From Candidatus Gastranaerophilales bacterium (GTDB taxonomy: Bacteria; Cyanobacteriota; Vampirovibrionia; Gastranaerophilales; Gastranaerophilaceae): a DNA stretch of 64,000 nt. The stretch covers positions 1 through 64,000 of the forward strand of contig CALVCA010000005.1 of the NCBI GenBank assembly GCA_944325895.1, read 5' to 3'. Below are positions 25,127 to 33,795 of the stretch, one piece after another. The notes under the pieces are model-generated. The model was not told the DNA's origin and did not search any database. It was given only the letters and a program-made list of their open reading frames with translations. Position 1 is the stretch's first letter. The number at the start of each line of letters is the position of its first letter. Both the position numbers and the translations under genes were made by a program.

Positions 25127-25153
25127 TTGATTATAGATAAAATATGATATAAT
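25127..25153 (+). promoter_or_regulatory. Extended -10 promoter of the receiver/PilB-like operon
   Basis: TGaTATAAT at 25145-25153, with a possible -35 TTGATT at 25127-25132 (15-bp spacer). The leader to 25172 is about 12 nt and contains GGGGAAAAGG. Confidence 0.6.
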
Positions 25154-25171
25154 GTTAACAGGGGAAAAGGT

Positions 25172-25540
25172 ATGAAAAAAATACTTATAGTTGATGATGA
25201 GCAGGATATTGTAGAAAGTTTAAAATTTGTGCTGGAGGCAGCGGATTTTACGTGTTATTGTGCATATAACGGCGAGGACGGTTTAAAGCTTGCAAAAGAA
25301 ATTATGCCTGATTTGATTATACTGGATGTTATGATGCCGAAAATTAACGGTTACAAAATCAGCAGGCTTTTAAAATATGACAAAAAATATAAAGACATAC
25401 CGATTTTGATGATAACTGCACGTTCGCAGGAAGAAGACAAGCTTATCGGTGAAGAAACCGGTGCCGATGAATATATTACCAAGCCGTTTGATTTGAATGA
25501 CGTTGTTAATAAAGTTAAAGAATATTTATGGAAACAGTAA
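25172..25540 (+). CDS. Receiver-only response regulator (CheY/PilH-like)
   Basis: A 122-aa single receiver domain: acidic residues D8-D9, phospho-acceptor D52 in LDVMMP, switch Thr in MITA and Lys in ITKPF. No output domain. It overlaps the PilB-like ATPase by 13 nt, so it probably signals to that protein or to a pilus-like machine, by analogy with PilG/PilH. Confidence 0.93.
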   Translation: MKKILIVDDEQDIVESLKFVLEAADFTCYCAYNGEDGLKLAKEIMPDLIILDVMMPKINGYKISRLLKYDKKYKDIPILMITARSQEEDKLIGEETGADEYITKPFDLNDVVNKVKEYLWKQ

Positions 25541-26910
25541 CTAACAAAACTTTGGAAAAACTTAAATATGATTTGGTAAGAGCCGGACTTGTACAGTATG
25601 AAACGGTAGAACAGGCACAGGAAATTTCTTTGGCTCAAAATATTAATATCGGTCAAGCATTAATAAATTCAGGTGTTATAACGGAAGAAGCTCTTTTGAA
25701 ATTTTTGGAATCAAAGCTTCACATCCCTTATGTAGACCTTGATGATTATTCGCTTGATTTAAACAGTTTGAAATATATTTCTTTTTCCGATGCAAAAAGA
25801 TACCGCATAATACCGCTTTTTAAAATAGAAGATACTTTAACGGTTGCAATGGCAGATCCGTTGGATCTGTTTGCCATAGACCGAATAATAGAATCTGCCG
25901 AATGTTCAATAGAACCGGTTATCGCCTCGGAAAGTGCCATTAATAAAAAAATTGAGGAATGTTATAAAAAAGACAGCACGGTAGGCGAAATATTTACTGA
26001 AATAAATACCGGATTTGACTGGCGGGATGAACTGCACAGTGAGGATTTGAGCGATAACCATATCCAAAAGATTATTCGGGCTATTTTAAAACAGGCTATA
26101 ATGGAAAATGTTCACGAAGTAACATTTCAGGGTGAAGATTCGGGTTTTGGAGTTAATTTCAAAAAAAACAGCGAAATTATTAACAAAGGTGTAATCCCGA
26201 AAGTTCTTGTTTCATCTTTTGTTGCAAAGCTAAAAATTTTGTCGGAACTTGATCCTTCAGTTTCCGAAGTCCCGCAGCTCGGCAAGCTTAATTTTAAAGT
26301 TGATGATATTTTGCTTGTGGCAAGTATTTCTACATTCCCGACAATTATGGGCGAGAGAATATTCTTGAAAATTTACAAACCTCCTAAAGCTTTAAACAAG
26401 ATTATTGATTCGGATAAGCAATTTAAGATTGTTAAGCAATCGCTTGACGAACCCGGTATAATTTTGGTTTGCGGATCTCCTTTAAGCGGAAAAACTCATG
26501 TTATTTATTCTTTGCTTTTAGAAGCCGCAAAATCAGGTAAAAAAAATATTATGACGCTCGAAAGTATTGCTAAATACAATTTAAAAGGGGTTAACCAGTG
26601 CGAGTTAAACGAAAATGTCGGGTTTAATATGGACAAAGCCTCTCGTTTTATTGAATTTCAGGCTCCTGATTTGATTTATTTGGAAGGTATAAAAACAAAA
26701 GAATCTTTTGATTATTTTGCAGGACTTGTCTTTGAAGGTAAAACAGTTATTATGGAGTTTTTGGCTAATAATATGGAAGATATGCGGAGTAAAATGGATT
26801 TTTCCGATTTTGAAACCTTAAAATCTTTAATCGGCTGTATGATTTTTATTCATTCAAAAGACAGTATTGAAGTATTTGATAAGGCAACAATTCAAAAATA
26901 TTTGAATTAA
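25528..26910 (+). CDS. Degenerate PilB/GspE-type secretion ATPase
   Basis: A 460-aa GspE-family protein. The N-terminal MshEN/T2SSE_N domain (about 10-145) is well kept (IGQALINSGVITEEALL). The ATPase half has Walker A GSPLSGKT (316-323) and STFPTIMGERIFLKI, but the Asp box (DIHIEP in canonical PilB) reads EVTFQGE. The Walker B/catalytic Glu region PDxILVGEIRD reads PDLIYLEGIKTKE, and the tetracysteine zinc motif is absent. It may bind nucleotide but hydrolyse poorly. Coupled to a receiver protein, it could be a regulatory paralog of the true PilB. Confidence 0.85.
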   Translation: METVTNKTLEKLKYDLVRAGLVQYETVEQAQEISLAQNINIGQALINSGVITEEALLKFLESKLHIPYVDLDDYSLDLNSLKYISFSDAKRYRIIPLFKIEDTLTVAMADPLDLFAIDRIIESAECSIEPVIASESAINKKIEECYKKDSTVGEIFTEINTGFDWRDELHSEDLSDNHIQKIIRAILKQAIMENVHEVTFQGEDSGFGVNFKKNSEIINKGVIPKVLVSSFVAKLKILSELDPSVSEVPQLGKLNFKVDDILLVASISTFPTIMGERIFLKIYKPPKALNKIIDSDKQFKIVKQSLDEPGIILVCGSPLSGKTHVIYSLLLEAAKSGKKNIMTLESIAKYNLKGVNQCELNENVGFNMDKASRFIEFQAPDLIYLEGIKTKESFDYFAGLVFEGKTVIMEFLANNMEDMRSKMDFSDFETLKSLIGCMIFIHSKDSIEVFDKATIQKYLN

Positions 26911-26935
26911 AAAAGCCTCTTTTGGAGGCTTTTTC
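26909..26935. terminator. Bidirectional Rho-independent terminator
   Basis: AAAAGCCTC / GAGGCTTTT stem with a 5-nt loop. It closes the PilB-like gene on the plus strand and the convergent rpsT on the minus strand. Confidence 0.9.
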
Positions 26936-26937
26936 GG

Positions 26938-27207
26938 CTATTTATTTGCTAACTTATTTACAGCGAGTGTCAGTCTTGATTTTTTTCTTGCTGCCGTATT
27001 TTTATGCAAAATGCCTTTTGATACGGCTTTGTCGCATAATTGATATGCCTTTGAAAGAGCTTTGTTTAAAGCGTCTTTGTCATCACTTTTTGCAAGTTCC
27101 AAAACTTTTTTAACCGCTGTTTTGATTGATGTTTTGAATGATACGTTTCTTAATCTGTTTTTTTCAGCGATTAATACTCTTTTTTTAGCAGATTTAATAT
27201 TTGCCAT
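26938..27207 (-). CDS. rpsT: 30S ribosomal protein S20
   Basis: Basic helical protein of 89 aa beginning MANIKSAKKR, with the family's KNTAARKKSRL C-terminal segment; it binds 16S rRNA near the 5' domain and helix 44. Length is typical. GGAAAG precedes the ATG. It is monocistronic, ended by the terminator shared with the PilB-like gene. Confidence 0.96.
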   Translation of the reverse strand: MANIKSAKKRVLIAEKNRLRNVSFKTSIKTAVKKVLELAKSDDKDALNKALSKAYQLCDKAVSKGILHKNTAARKKSRLTLAVNKLANK

Positions 27208-27406
27208 TTATCTTTCCTTTCACATTTTACGGCAATTAATGACTTTGCCTTTTTGAGGATGTGAGTAATTATTATTTTATCCGAAAAAATTTTATTTGCA
27301 AGCTGTGTTAAAAATTTTCACCTGAATGTAAAAATATGTAACCGAAAACAATTTTTTATTAAAGTTTTAAAAGATTTTTTACGTAAATTTAACAAGAGGT
27401 ATTAGT

Positions 27407-29323
27407 GTGCGGATAAACAGTATAGAAATAAATTTTTATAATACACAAAAGCCAAAAAGCCAAACAAAGCCGGCAGAAAAGCAGGTAAAACCCGATATCA
27501 AGCATTCAAATAATACACCGGAAACCGTTGAAATTCCGGATAAAATACCTGAAGGCAGTCATCTTATCAAAGAAGGTGAAACGCTTTACAGCATTGCCAA
27601 TAAATATAATACAACGGTTGCGGAATTAATAGCATTAAATCCTGATTTACAAACGGACAAAAACGGCAACAAAATTATCAGGCTTGGTGCTGCCTTGAAA
27701 ATTCCTGATATTGTTTCGAAAAAATCTGATGCACCTGATGAAATTCACGGGATTTGGGAAATTGAAGCAGGTAAAGGTGCATATTCAGTTATGACGAAAT
27801 TTAATCTGTTTAGAGAAGAATTAGAAATGTTAAACCCTGATATTGACCTTGATAATATTCAAAAAGGTACACTGTTTAATGTTCCGGGGTATAAAGTAAA
27901 AGAAGGCGACTCATTTTATTCAATTGCAAAAAAACACGGAATTACGGTTAAAATGCTCAAAGAATTAAATCCCGATTTGGGTGAAGTGTTAAATGTCGAC
28001 AGCATAATTAATGTCCCAAAACCTGCCGGAGGCAATTTGACTGTTGAAGAAAAAATTGACAAACATACAATTCAGCAGGGTGAAAATCTTTACAGAATTG
28101 CTCAAAATTACGGGGTGCCTTTATGGGCATTAATGCTTCAAAATAATATAGAGGATGAAACCAAAATTTTCCCCGATCAAGTTTTACAAATTCCGACAAA
28201 AGAACAGATTGAAGCACTGGAACAATTAAAGCCCGAAGATAAAAAAGAAAATTCCGTTGAATATATTGTAAAAAAAGGTGATGTCTTATCTCAAATTGCT
28301 CTTGATAACGGCGTATCTTCAGCAGCTTTAATTTTTAAAAACAATATTCAAGATCCAACTAAAATAATGCCCGGAGATAAAATTATAATCCCTGATAAAG
28401 CGGAGATAGCTCAATTGGAAGCTGAATATAAAAAATCAGTAAAAGCCGTAAATGTTTCATCTCAAAAACAAATTCAGCCTCAGGATGTTATATCTCAAAA
28501 CAGGGGAATTGTAATACATAAAATTAAAAAAGGCGACACAATTGAAAGTATTGCTCAAAAATACGGCATTGCCGCAAAAGATATATCTGTTTATAACCCT
28601 GAGTTAAAAAATATAAAATTTGCCGATGAACTTTTTGAAAAAAATATTAAAAAAATAAATATTGTTGCGACTAAAAAGGCTGTAATTGAGGCAACCGGTG
28701 TCAGCGAAGAATTTATTGATGATTTAATTTCTTTGGAGCAAAAACGCAGCAGGCTTTATAATGATGCCTGTTCAATCCCGACAATCGGAATAGGTCACAA
28801 CACACGTGCCCACAATGATACAAAATACTATAGAGGACGCACTCTTTCGGATAATGAAATTTACAGTCTTCTTGCAAGGGATATAGTTTTAGCACAAAAT
28901 TCTTTAAAAGCAGCCTTGAAAGAATCTTATGAAAATTTAACAATGGAACAAAAAGAAGCTTTGTACGGTTTGAGTTTTAATACCGGTAATTTTACTAACA
29001 GCCCGAAACTAATTCAGGCATTAAAAGAAGGTGATTACAGAGAAGCTGCCTGCCAGTTTGACCATATAGCGGGAACTCAAAACGGAGTACAGGTAGTATT
29101 GCCCGGTCTTGTGAAACGCAGGTTGATGGATATTTCAAAATTTATTTCAGGTTCAGACCTTTCAAAAAAAGATATTGCGTACATAATGGACAAAGTTCAG
29201 CAAATGTATGATAAAGGGTTTGAAAATATAACTAACGATAACACCAAAGTTGACTACAACGCATTTGCCAAAAAATTTATGGGCGAATTTATAGATAGAA
29301 ATTTATTTGAACTTAAATCGTAG
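27407..29323 (+). CDS. Multi-LysM protein with C-terminal GH24 lysozyme domain
   Basis: A 638-aa protein. About six LysM peptidoglycan-binding repeats are seen (near 53-100, 115-160 divergent, 162-204, 219-263, 285-329, 369-410). A phage-type lysozyme domain follows (about 425-590) with the GH24 triad spacing exact: E444, eight residues, D453, five residues, T459. It would cleave the glycan strands. There is no Sec signal peptide; the N-terminus is MRINSIEINF. The start is GTG at 27407 after AAGAGG. A cell-wall hydrolase or an exported weapon; the export route is unclear. Confidence 0.9.
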   Translation: MRINSIEINFYNTQKPKSQTKPAEKQVKPDIKHSNNTPETVEIPDKIPEGSHLIKEGETLYSIANKYNTTVAELIALNPDLQTDKNGNKIIRLGAALKIPDIVSKKSDAPDEIHGIWEIEAGKGAYSVMTKFNLFREELEMLNPDIDLDNIQKGTLFNVPGYKVKEGDSFYSIAKKHGITVKMLKELNPDLGEVLNVDSIINVPKPAGGNLTVEEKIDKHTIQQGENLYRIAQNYGVPLWALMLQNNIEDETKIFPDQVLQIPTKEQIEALEQLKPEDKKENSVEYIVKKGDVLSQIALDNGVSSAALIFKNNIQDPTKIMPGDKIIIPDKAEIAQLEAEYKKSVKAVNVSSQKQIQPQDVISQNRGIVIHKIKKGDTIESIAQKYGIAAKDISVYNPELKNIKFADELFEKNIKKINIVATKKAVIEATGVSEEFIDDLISLEQKRSRLYNDACSIPTIGIGHNTRAHNDTKYYRGRTLSDNEIYSLLARDIVLAQNSLKAALKESYENLTMEQKEALYGLSFNTGNFTNSPKLIQALKEGDYREAACQFDHIAGTQNGVQVVLPGLVKRRLMDISKFISGSDLSKKDIAYIMDKVQQMYDKGFENITNDNTKVDYNAFAKKFMGEFIDRNLFELKS

Positions 29324-30218
29324 TTACTATTTCCCCGACAATATCTCCGTGCAGGGTTTTAATTGATCTGTCAACTGGAATATCCGCCCAGTTAAGTTTT
29401 TTTAATATGTCACAAACCAAAATTTCACGTGCTTTCATACTGCCGTCGGATATTTTTACCGCAAATCCTTCTTTTCCTCTGACAACTATGCAAAGTCCGC
29501 CTGCCCCAACTTTTGCGATTATATTTTCGGAGTTTGAAATTATTTTGGTGTCTAATCTGTCTTTACCGCCTATTATATAGGGTTTGTTTAAAAATGCGTT
29601 TTTAATTTTTTCATAAACAGGGTCGCAAAAAAGGTTCAAATACCCTTTTAACATATTATAAAGCGGCATGGAATATATAGGAACTCCGCAGCCGTCTTTT
29701 GTTGCCGGATAATTTTTTTTGACCTCGCATAATTCATAGATTTTTTGCTTTATTAATTTTTGCAGCGGGTGGTTTATATCGTCGTATGAATATTTGTCCC
29801 AGCCGTTCATTTCGCATAACCCGAGCATCATTATGTGTTTGCCCGAGCAATTGTTATGCAAAACCGTTACCGGTTCTTCTGTTTTACAAAGCGGTTCGTG
29901 TATGCCGCATTTTAAGTAACTTAAATCAAGCCCTATTTTTTTTAATAATTTCGAGGCGGTTTCAGTATGAATTTTTTCACCTGAATGCGATGCACAGCAA
30001 AGTGCTATTTCTTCTTCTGTCATGTCATAAAATTTGTCCATCCCGAAATCTATTATCAGGCTTGCCTGCAACGGTTTGGCACATGACCTTAAATAAAACG
30101 GCTGAAAATTTTCACTATTGATTATTTCAGAGCTGTCACACTTTATTATATGCCCCCTGTGCTCCTCTTCCACAAGCCCGTCACGTATATATTTTACTAA
30201 TATTGTGTCATTAATCAT
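29313..30218 (-). CDS. L-asparaginase II, thermolabile Rhizobium etli type
   Basis: A 301-aa protein of the Asparaginase_II (PF06089) family, which deamidates asparagine to aspartate and ammonia and is unrelated to the bacterial type I/II enzymes. Family signatures are RSCAKPLQA, CCASHSGE, NNCSGKH and DGCGVP, which carry the Ser/Lys and Cys residues of the active site. It overlaps the upstream gene by 8 nt and the convergent LysM gene by 11 nt. No signal peptide, so probably cytoplasmic nitrogen salvage. Confidence 0.88.
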   Translation of the reverse strand: MINDTILVKYIRDGLVEEEHRGHIIKCDSSEIINSENFQPFYLRSCAKPLQASLIIDFGMDKFYDMTEEEIALCCASHSGEKIHTETASKLLKKIGLDLSYLKCGIHEPLCKTEEPVTVLHNNCSGKHIMMLGLCEMNGWDKYSYDDINHPLQKLIKQKIYELCEVKKNYPATKDGCGVPIYSMPLYNMLKGYLNLFCDPVYEKIKNAFLNKPYIIGGKDRLDTKIISNSENIIAKVGAGGLCIVVRGKEGFAVKISDGSMKAREILVCDILKKLNWADIPVDRSIKTLHGDIVGEIVTTI

Positions 30219-30909
30219 TCTTTTTTACTATTTCCAAAAGCTGTGTAATCATTTTTTTTAACTTTTCGTTTTCAAGTTTTAAATCAGCTATTTCTTTCTC
30301 ATAAATATTATCATAATTTTCAGTTTTAGGGACTGCATTGTAATCCAAAACAAAGCGTTTGTTTGCTTCATTCTTATATTCCAAAATTGAATATACGTCC
30401 TGTTTTTTTACAAAACCTAAATCTATAAGTATTTGTGCAAATTTTTTGTCGGAGGTTTTGCTTATTTCAATTGCCTTTTTTAATTGTTCTTGAGTTATAA
30501 GCCCTGTTTTTTCAAAGTATTCACCGGTTCTGAATTTTCCGGCTATATAACCTGCTATTGTTTCTATGTCTGTATTCTCAGGTCTTTCAATATAACCCTG
30601 CTCAAAACAAAAAATGAAATATTTGGCAACTTCTTCCGGTGACAGAAAAGTATTTAATGAAATTTCGGAAATGCTGGCATCGCTTTTGCAGTATTCTAAA
30701 AAATTATATATGTTTAAATCCATACCGCCGGTTCTGTTTTTTAATTCTTCACTGCCTTTGTACGTCAGTATAGGTTTATACACTAAAAAAATATCTTCTT
30801 TATCACTAATCTGTAAATCCTCTGACAGCTTCAAAAATATTATCTGTTTTATCCAGTTCGGGAAATTCTCTATCCGGTCTATAAATTCACTAAATATGTT
30901 TTTTTTCAA
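30211..30909 (-). CDS. Protein with a PilB/GspE N-terminal-like domain (232 aa)
   Basis: No ATPase domain. Residues about 115-185 (TGLITQEQLKKAIEIS, then ILIDLGFVKKQDV) match the MshEN/T2SSE_N helical module that binds c-di-GMP in some secretion ATPases. The N-terminal third may be a DUF4388-like or winged-helix region, and a coiled coil closes the protein. I place the start at TTG 30909, which AGGAG precedes by 8 nt, rather than the TTG at 30927. It overlaps the asparaginase start. Confidence 0.68.
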   Translation of the reverse strand: MKKNIFSEFIDRIENFPNWIKQIIFLKLSEDLQISDKEDIFLVYKPILTYKGSEELKNRTGGMDLNIYNFLEYCKSDASISEISLNTFLSPEEVAKYFIFCFEQGYIERPENTDIETIAGYIAGKFRTGEYFEKTGLITQEQLKKAIEISKTSDKKFAQILIDLGFVKKQDVYSILEYKNEANKRFVLDYNAVPKTENYDNIYEKEIADLKLENEKLKKMITQLLEIVKKND

Positions 30910-30993
30910 TATTACTCTCCTGTGCAAAAAATTTTAGCATAAATATCTTTTTAATACCATATGCCGGTGAATAATTTTTCACACTTTATACTA

Positions 30994-31021
30994 TTGATTT
31001 ATTTTTATCAACCCGTAAAAT
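30994..31021 (+). promoter_or_regulatory. Promoter of the VKOR-DsbA gene
   Basis: TTGATT (30994-30999), 16-bp spacer, TAAAAT (31016-31021). The start near 31028 would leave a 13-nt leader with GGAG before the ATG at 31041. Confidence 0.55.
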
Positions 31022-31040
31022 AGGTATTATGGAGAATAAT

Positions 31041-32210
31041 ATGAATAAAAAGAAATTGGCTATAGGAATTCTAGCACTTATTGGATTTATTACGACAATC
31101 AAACTGGCGGTTATTTATTATAACGCTAACTTTAACGAGTTTGCTCTGTCAAGTTTTTGTTCCGTTAACAGTTTTATAGACTGCGACGGTGTTGCAAAAA
31201 CATCTGAATCACAATTTTTCGGTATTCCTCTTGCTTATTGGGGGTTGTTCCTGTACTCTTTTATATTCCTCCTTTTATTCGCCGATAAGCTTAAAAATAT
31301 AGTTATTTTCAAATTTTTGGAAGTTTTTAAAAATCCGATGGCATATATAGCTTCATTAGGAGTTATTTCATTTGCCATATCAATGTGTCTTTTGTTTATA
31401 AGCCTTTTTGAAATCAAAAAACTCTGCATACTTTGTGCATTTACATATTTGCTGGACTTTTTAATAGCGGTCATTGCCTCATCAGGTACAAGTATTGTTA
31501 ATTGCTTCAAGCAAAGTTTTGTTGATTTTATAGATGCTTTAAAAATCCGTAAATACGCAATAGCATTTTCTGCAGCTGCTCTGCTTGCAGCCGGATTTTT
31601 ATGCTATACAACTGTTTCTTATAAATTCGTTCCGCAGTTAAAAAATCAAAAAGAATTTAAAGAATTTTCAAGAGCAAATAAAAATAAATATGCCGTATCA
31701 GGTAATATTTTAGGTGACAAAGACGCAAAATTGGTTGTACATACTTATACTGATTATATGTGCCCGATGTGTTACAGCTACAATATTATGATTCATAAAA
31801 TGGCAAAAGAATTAAAAGGTGTCAGATTTGAACATCATAATTATCCGCTGGACACAGAATGCAATAAATATTTACGCAGTGAATTCCACCACGGGTCATG
31901 CTTAATGGCAAAATATGCCATAGCTGCTGAAAAACAGGGTAAGTTTTGGGATATGAATACCAAACTTTTCGAAAAACAGCCTAAAAATGTTCAGGAAATT
32001 TTGGAAATAGCTAAAGATTTAAACCTGGATTTAACAAAGTTACAAGATGATGCAAACAGCCTTGAAACAATGAAAAAAATTCAAAATGAAATTTCGGAAG
32101 CTGCCTCAATAGGTATAAACGGTACACCGAGCACGGTTATTAACGGTAAAGTACATATCGGAATGCAAAAATATTCTGATATGAAACAGTGGATAATTGA
32201 TGAAAAATAA
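31041..32210 (+). CDS. VKOR-DsbA fusion (disulfide-bond forming protein)
   Basis: A single 389-aa protein carrying both halves of an oxidative folding system. Residues 1-190 form a five-helix vitamin K epoxide reductase homologue with loop cysteines C40 and C48 and the quinone-reducing pair C129-x2-C132. Residues 215-389 form a periplasmic thioredoxin-fold DsbA domain with C241-P-M-C244 and a cis-Pro in NGTPS. It replaces DsbB plus DsbA. I prefer the ATG at 31041 over 31029 because GGAG lies between them. It overlaps queH by 11 nt. Cysteine-rich pseudopilins here are likely clients. Confidence 0.93.
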   Translation: MNKKKLAIGILALIGFITTIKLAVIYYNANFNEFALSSFCSVNSFIDCDGVAKTSESQFFGIPLAYWGLFLYSFIFLLLFADKLKNIVIFKFLEVFKNPMAYIASLGVISFAISMCLLFISLFEIKKLCILCAFTYLLDFLIAVIASSGTSIVNCFKQSFVDFIDALKIRKYAIAFSAAALLAAGFLCYTTVSYKFVPQLKNQKEFKEFSRANKNKYAVSGNILGDKDAKLVVHTYTDYMCPMCYSYNIMIHKMAKELKGVRFEHHNYPLDTECNKYLRSEFHHGSCLMAKYAIAAEKQGKFWDMNTKLFEKQPKNVQEILEIAKDLNLDLTKLQDDANSLETMKKIQNEISEAASIGINGTPSTVINGKVHIGMQKYSDMKQWIIDEK

Positions 32211-32733
32211 AATACTTTTACATGCCTGCTGTGCCATTTGTTCGGGTTATCCCATAACTTTGCTGCAAGAAACGGGTTATGAGGTTATTGTTTATTTCTA
32301 TAATCCAAATATTTATCCGAAAGAAGAATATGAAAAACGCTTGAATGCTCAAAGAACTTTGTGTAATTCATTGAATTGTCAGCTGATAGAAGGCGAATAT
32401 GAACCTTTAGAGTTTTATAAAGCTGCTGCCGGTTTGGAAAATGAACCCGAAAAAGGCAGACGCTGTGATAAATGTTTTGAATTAAGACTTTTAAAAACTG
32501 CTGAATTGGCTAAAAAACTCGGGATAAATGAATTTACGACATCAATTGTCATAAGTCCTCATAAAAATTTTTCAAAACTCTCTTTAATCGGCGAAACAGT
32601 TGCCAAACAATATAATCTTACATATAAAGCTATTGATTTTAAAAAGCAGGACGGATTTTTAAAAACTAATAAAATATCAAAAAGTTTGAATTTATACAGA
32701 CAAAATTACTGCGGTTGTAAATTTGCCATGTAA
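32200..32733 (+). CDS. queH: Epoxyqueuosine reductase QueH
   Basis: Last step of queuosine tRNA modification, non-B12 type. The 177-aa protein has the family motifs LLHACCAIC (C10, C11, C14), RRCDKCFELRL and the C-terminal YCGCK, which bind an iron-sulfur cluster and a second metal. The start at ATG 32200 overlaps the VKOR-DsbA stop by 11 nt. QueH is the oxygen-independent replacement for QueG common in anaerobes. Confidence 0.93.
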   Translation: MKNKILLHACCAICSGYPITLLQETGYEVIVYFYNPNIYPKEEYEKRLNAQRTLCNSLNCQLIEGEYEPLEFYKAAAGLENEPEKGRRCDKCFELRLLKTAELAKKLGINEFTTSIVISPHKNFSKLSLIGETVAKQYNLTYKAIDFKKQDGFLKTNKISKSLNLYRQNYCGCKFAM

Positions 32734-32770
32734 TTTTTTAATAATTTCATATATTTATACTAGAAAATAT

Positions 32771-32790
32771 TAACATAAATGTTATATAAT
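32771..32790 (+). promoter_or_regulatory. -10 box with adjoining palindrome before the TPR gene pair
   Basis: TATAAT at 32785-32790 is directly preceded by the palindrome TAACAT-aa-ATGTTA (32771-32784) and has no recognisable -35. A regulator bound to the palindrome could control this promoter; this is an inference. Confidence 0.45.
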
Positions 32791-32826
32791 TGATTTATAT
32801 AAATAAATCATTAAAAGGAAAGATAT

Positions 32827-33795
32827 ATGAAAAAGTTTTTTGTTTTACTGTTAATGTTAGTTTTTGCAAGCGGGAACGTATATGCTGCGGTCGGTAAAGA
32901 AACCAAAGGTCCGTTTGGCTACAATTTATACGATGATATAAACAGAAAGCCGGATGATGAAAAAGCTGAAAATAATGAAAAAACGGAACAACCGGCACAG
33001 AAGGAATATTACGGCGATGCGACCGAACCTGCCTGGGAAAAAGAAGAAATCTATTACCCGAATGCAACTCTAAACAGTGCTATAAATAAATATAAAAACG
33101 GTAATTATTCAGGCTGTCTGCAGGAAATGATTTCTTTAACCAAAAAAGATGCTTCAAATCCTTTAGTTTATTACTATTTAGGAATGGCATACACTCAGGT
33201 AGGCAATAAAGATCAAGCTGTAAAAGCTTATGAAACGGTGATGAAACTTCATCCCGACAATACACTTGTTGATTATGCAAGAAAGGGACGTGACTGCTTA
33301 GTCGGCGGTCCTACCTGTGTTGAACCTAAAGAAGATGAACTTACGGATTTGGATAAATTTATTAATTCGCCTTACGGAAACGGTTTTTCCGATGAGCTTA
33401 ACGAGCAGATTAAGCAGCAAAAACTTAAAGATATCCAAAAAACTATCAACAAAAAACAGAGATTGGAAGATGATGATATAGAAAAAATTCAAAATTTTGA
33501 CGATAAACACAGCGAAATTCAATCTTCGGATAAAATTGCCGAAGTATCCGATGATGAGATTTTAAAAGCCATTAAAACTTTAAAAAATGCCGGTATAACG
33601 GTTTCAATAACTCCGCAAAATCCTTATAATGATTTGAATATGCTGATGATGAATAATTCAAATAGTTTTAATATGGTACCGTTTATGCTCTCTCAATACG
33701 AAAACGGACAAAAAATTGACCCGCAGATTATTCAATCAATGATGTTAAATTCAATGCTTCCTGATTTTACTTTTAAAAATGATGACAAATATTAA
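32827..33795 (+). CDS. Secreted TPR-containing protein (322 aa)
   Basis: A signal peptide (about 1-20, ending YAA) then an acidic linker, two TPR-like motifs (about 75-150; NPLVYYYLGMAYTQVGNKDQ), a low-complexity acidic helix and a C-terminal Met/Asn-rich segment. Likely periplasmic, with two Cys near residue 160. AAAGGAAAG precedes the ATG. It overlaps the next TPR gene by 17 nt. Role unknown; TPRs suggest a scaffold for envelope proteins. Confidence 0.82.
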   Translation: MKKFFVLLLMLVFASGNVYAAVGKETKGPFGYNLYDDINRKPDDEKAENNEKTEQPAQKEYYGDATEPAWEKEEIYYPNATLNSAINKYKNGNYSGCLQEMISLTKKDASNPLVYYYLGMAYTQVGNKDQAVKAYETVMKLHPDNTLVDYARKGRDCLVGGPTCVEPKEDELTDLDKFINSPYGNGFSDELNEQIKQQKLKDIQKTINKKQRLEDDDIEKIQNFDDKHSEIQSSDKIAEVSDDEILKAIKTLKNAGITVSITPQNPYNDLNMLMMNNSNSFNMVPFMLSQYENGQKIDPQIIQSMMLNSMLPDFTFKNDDKY

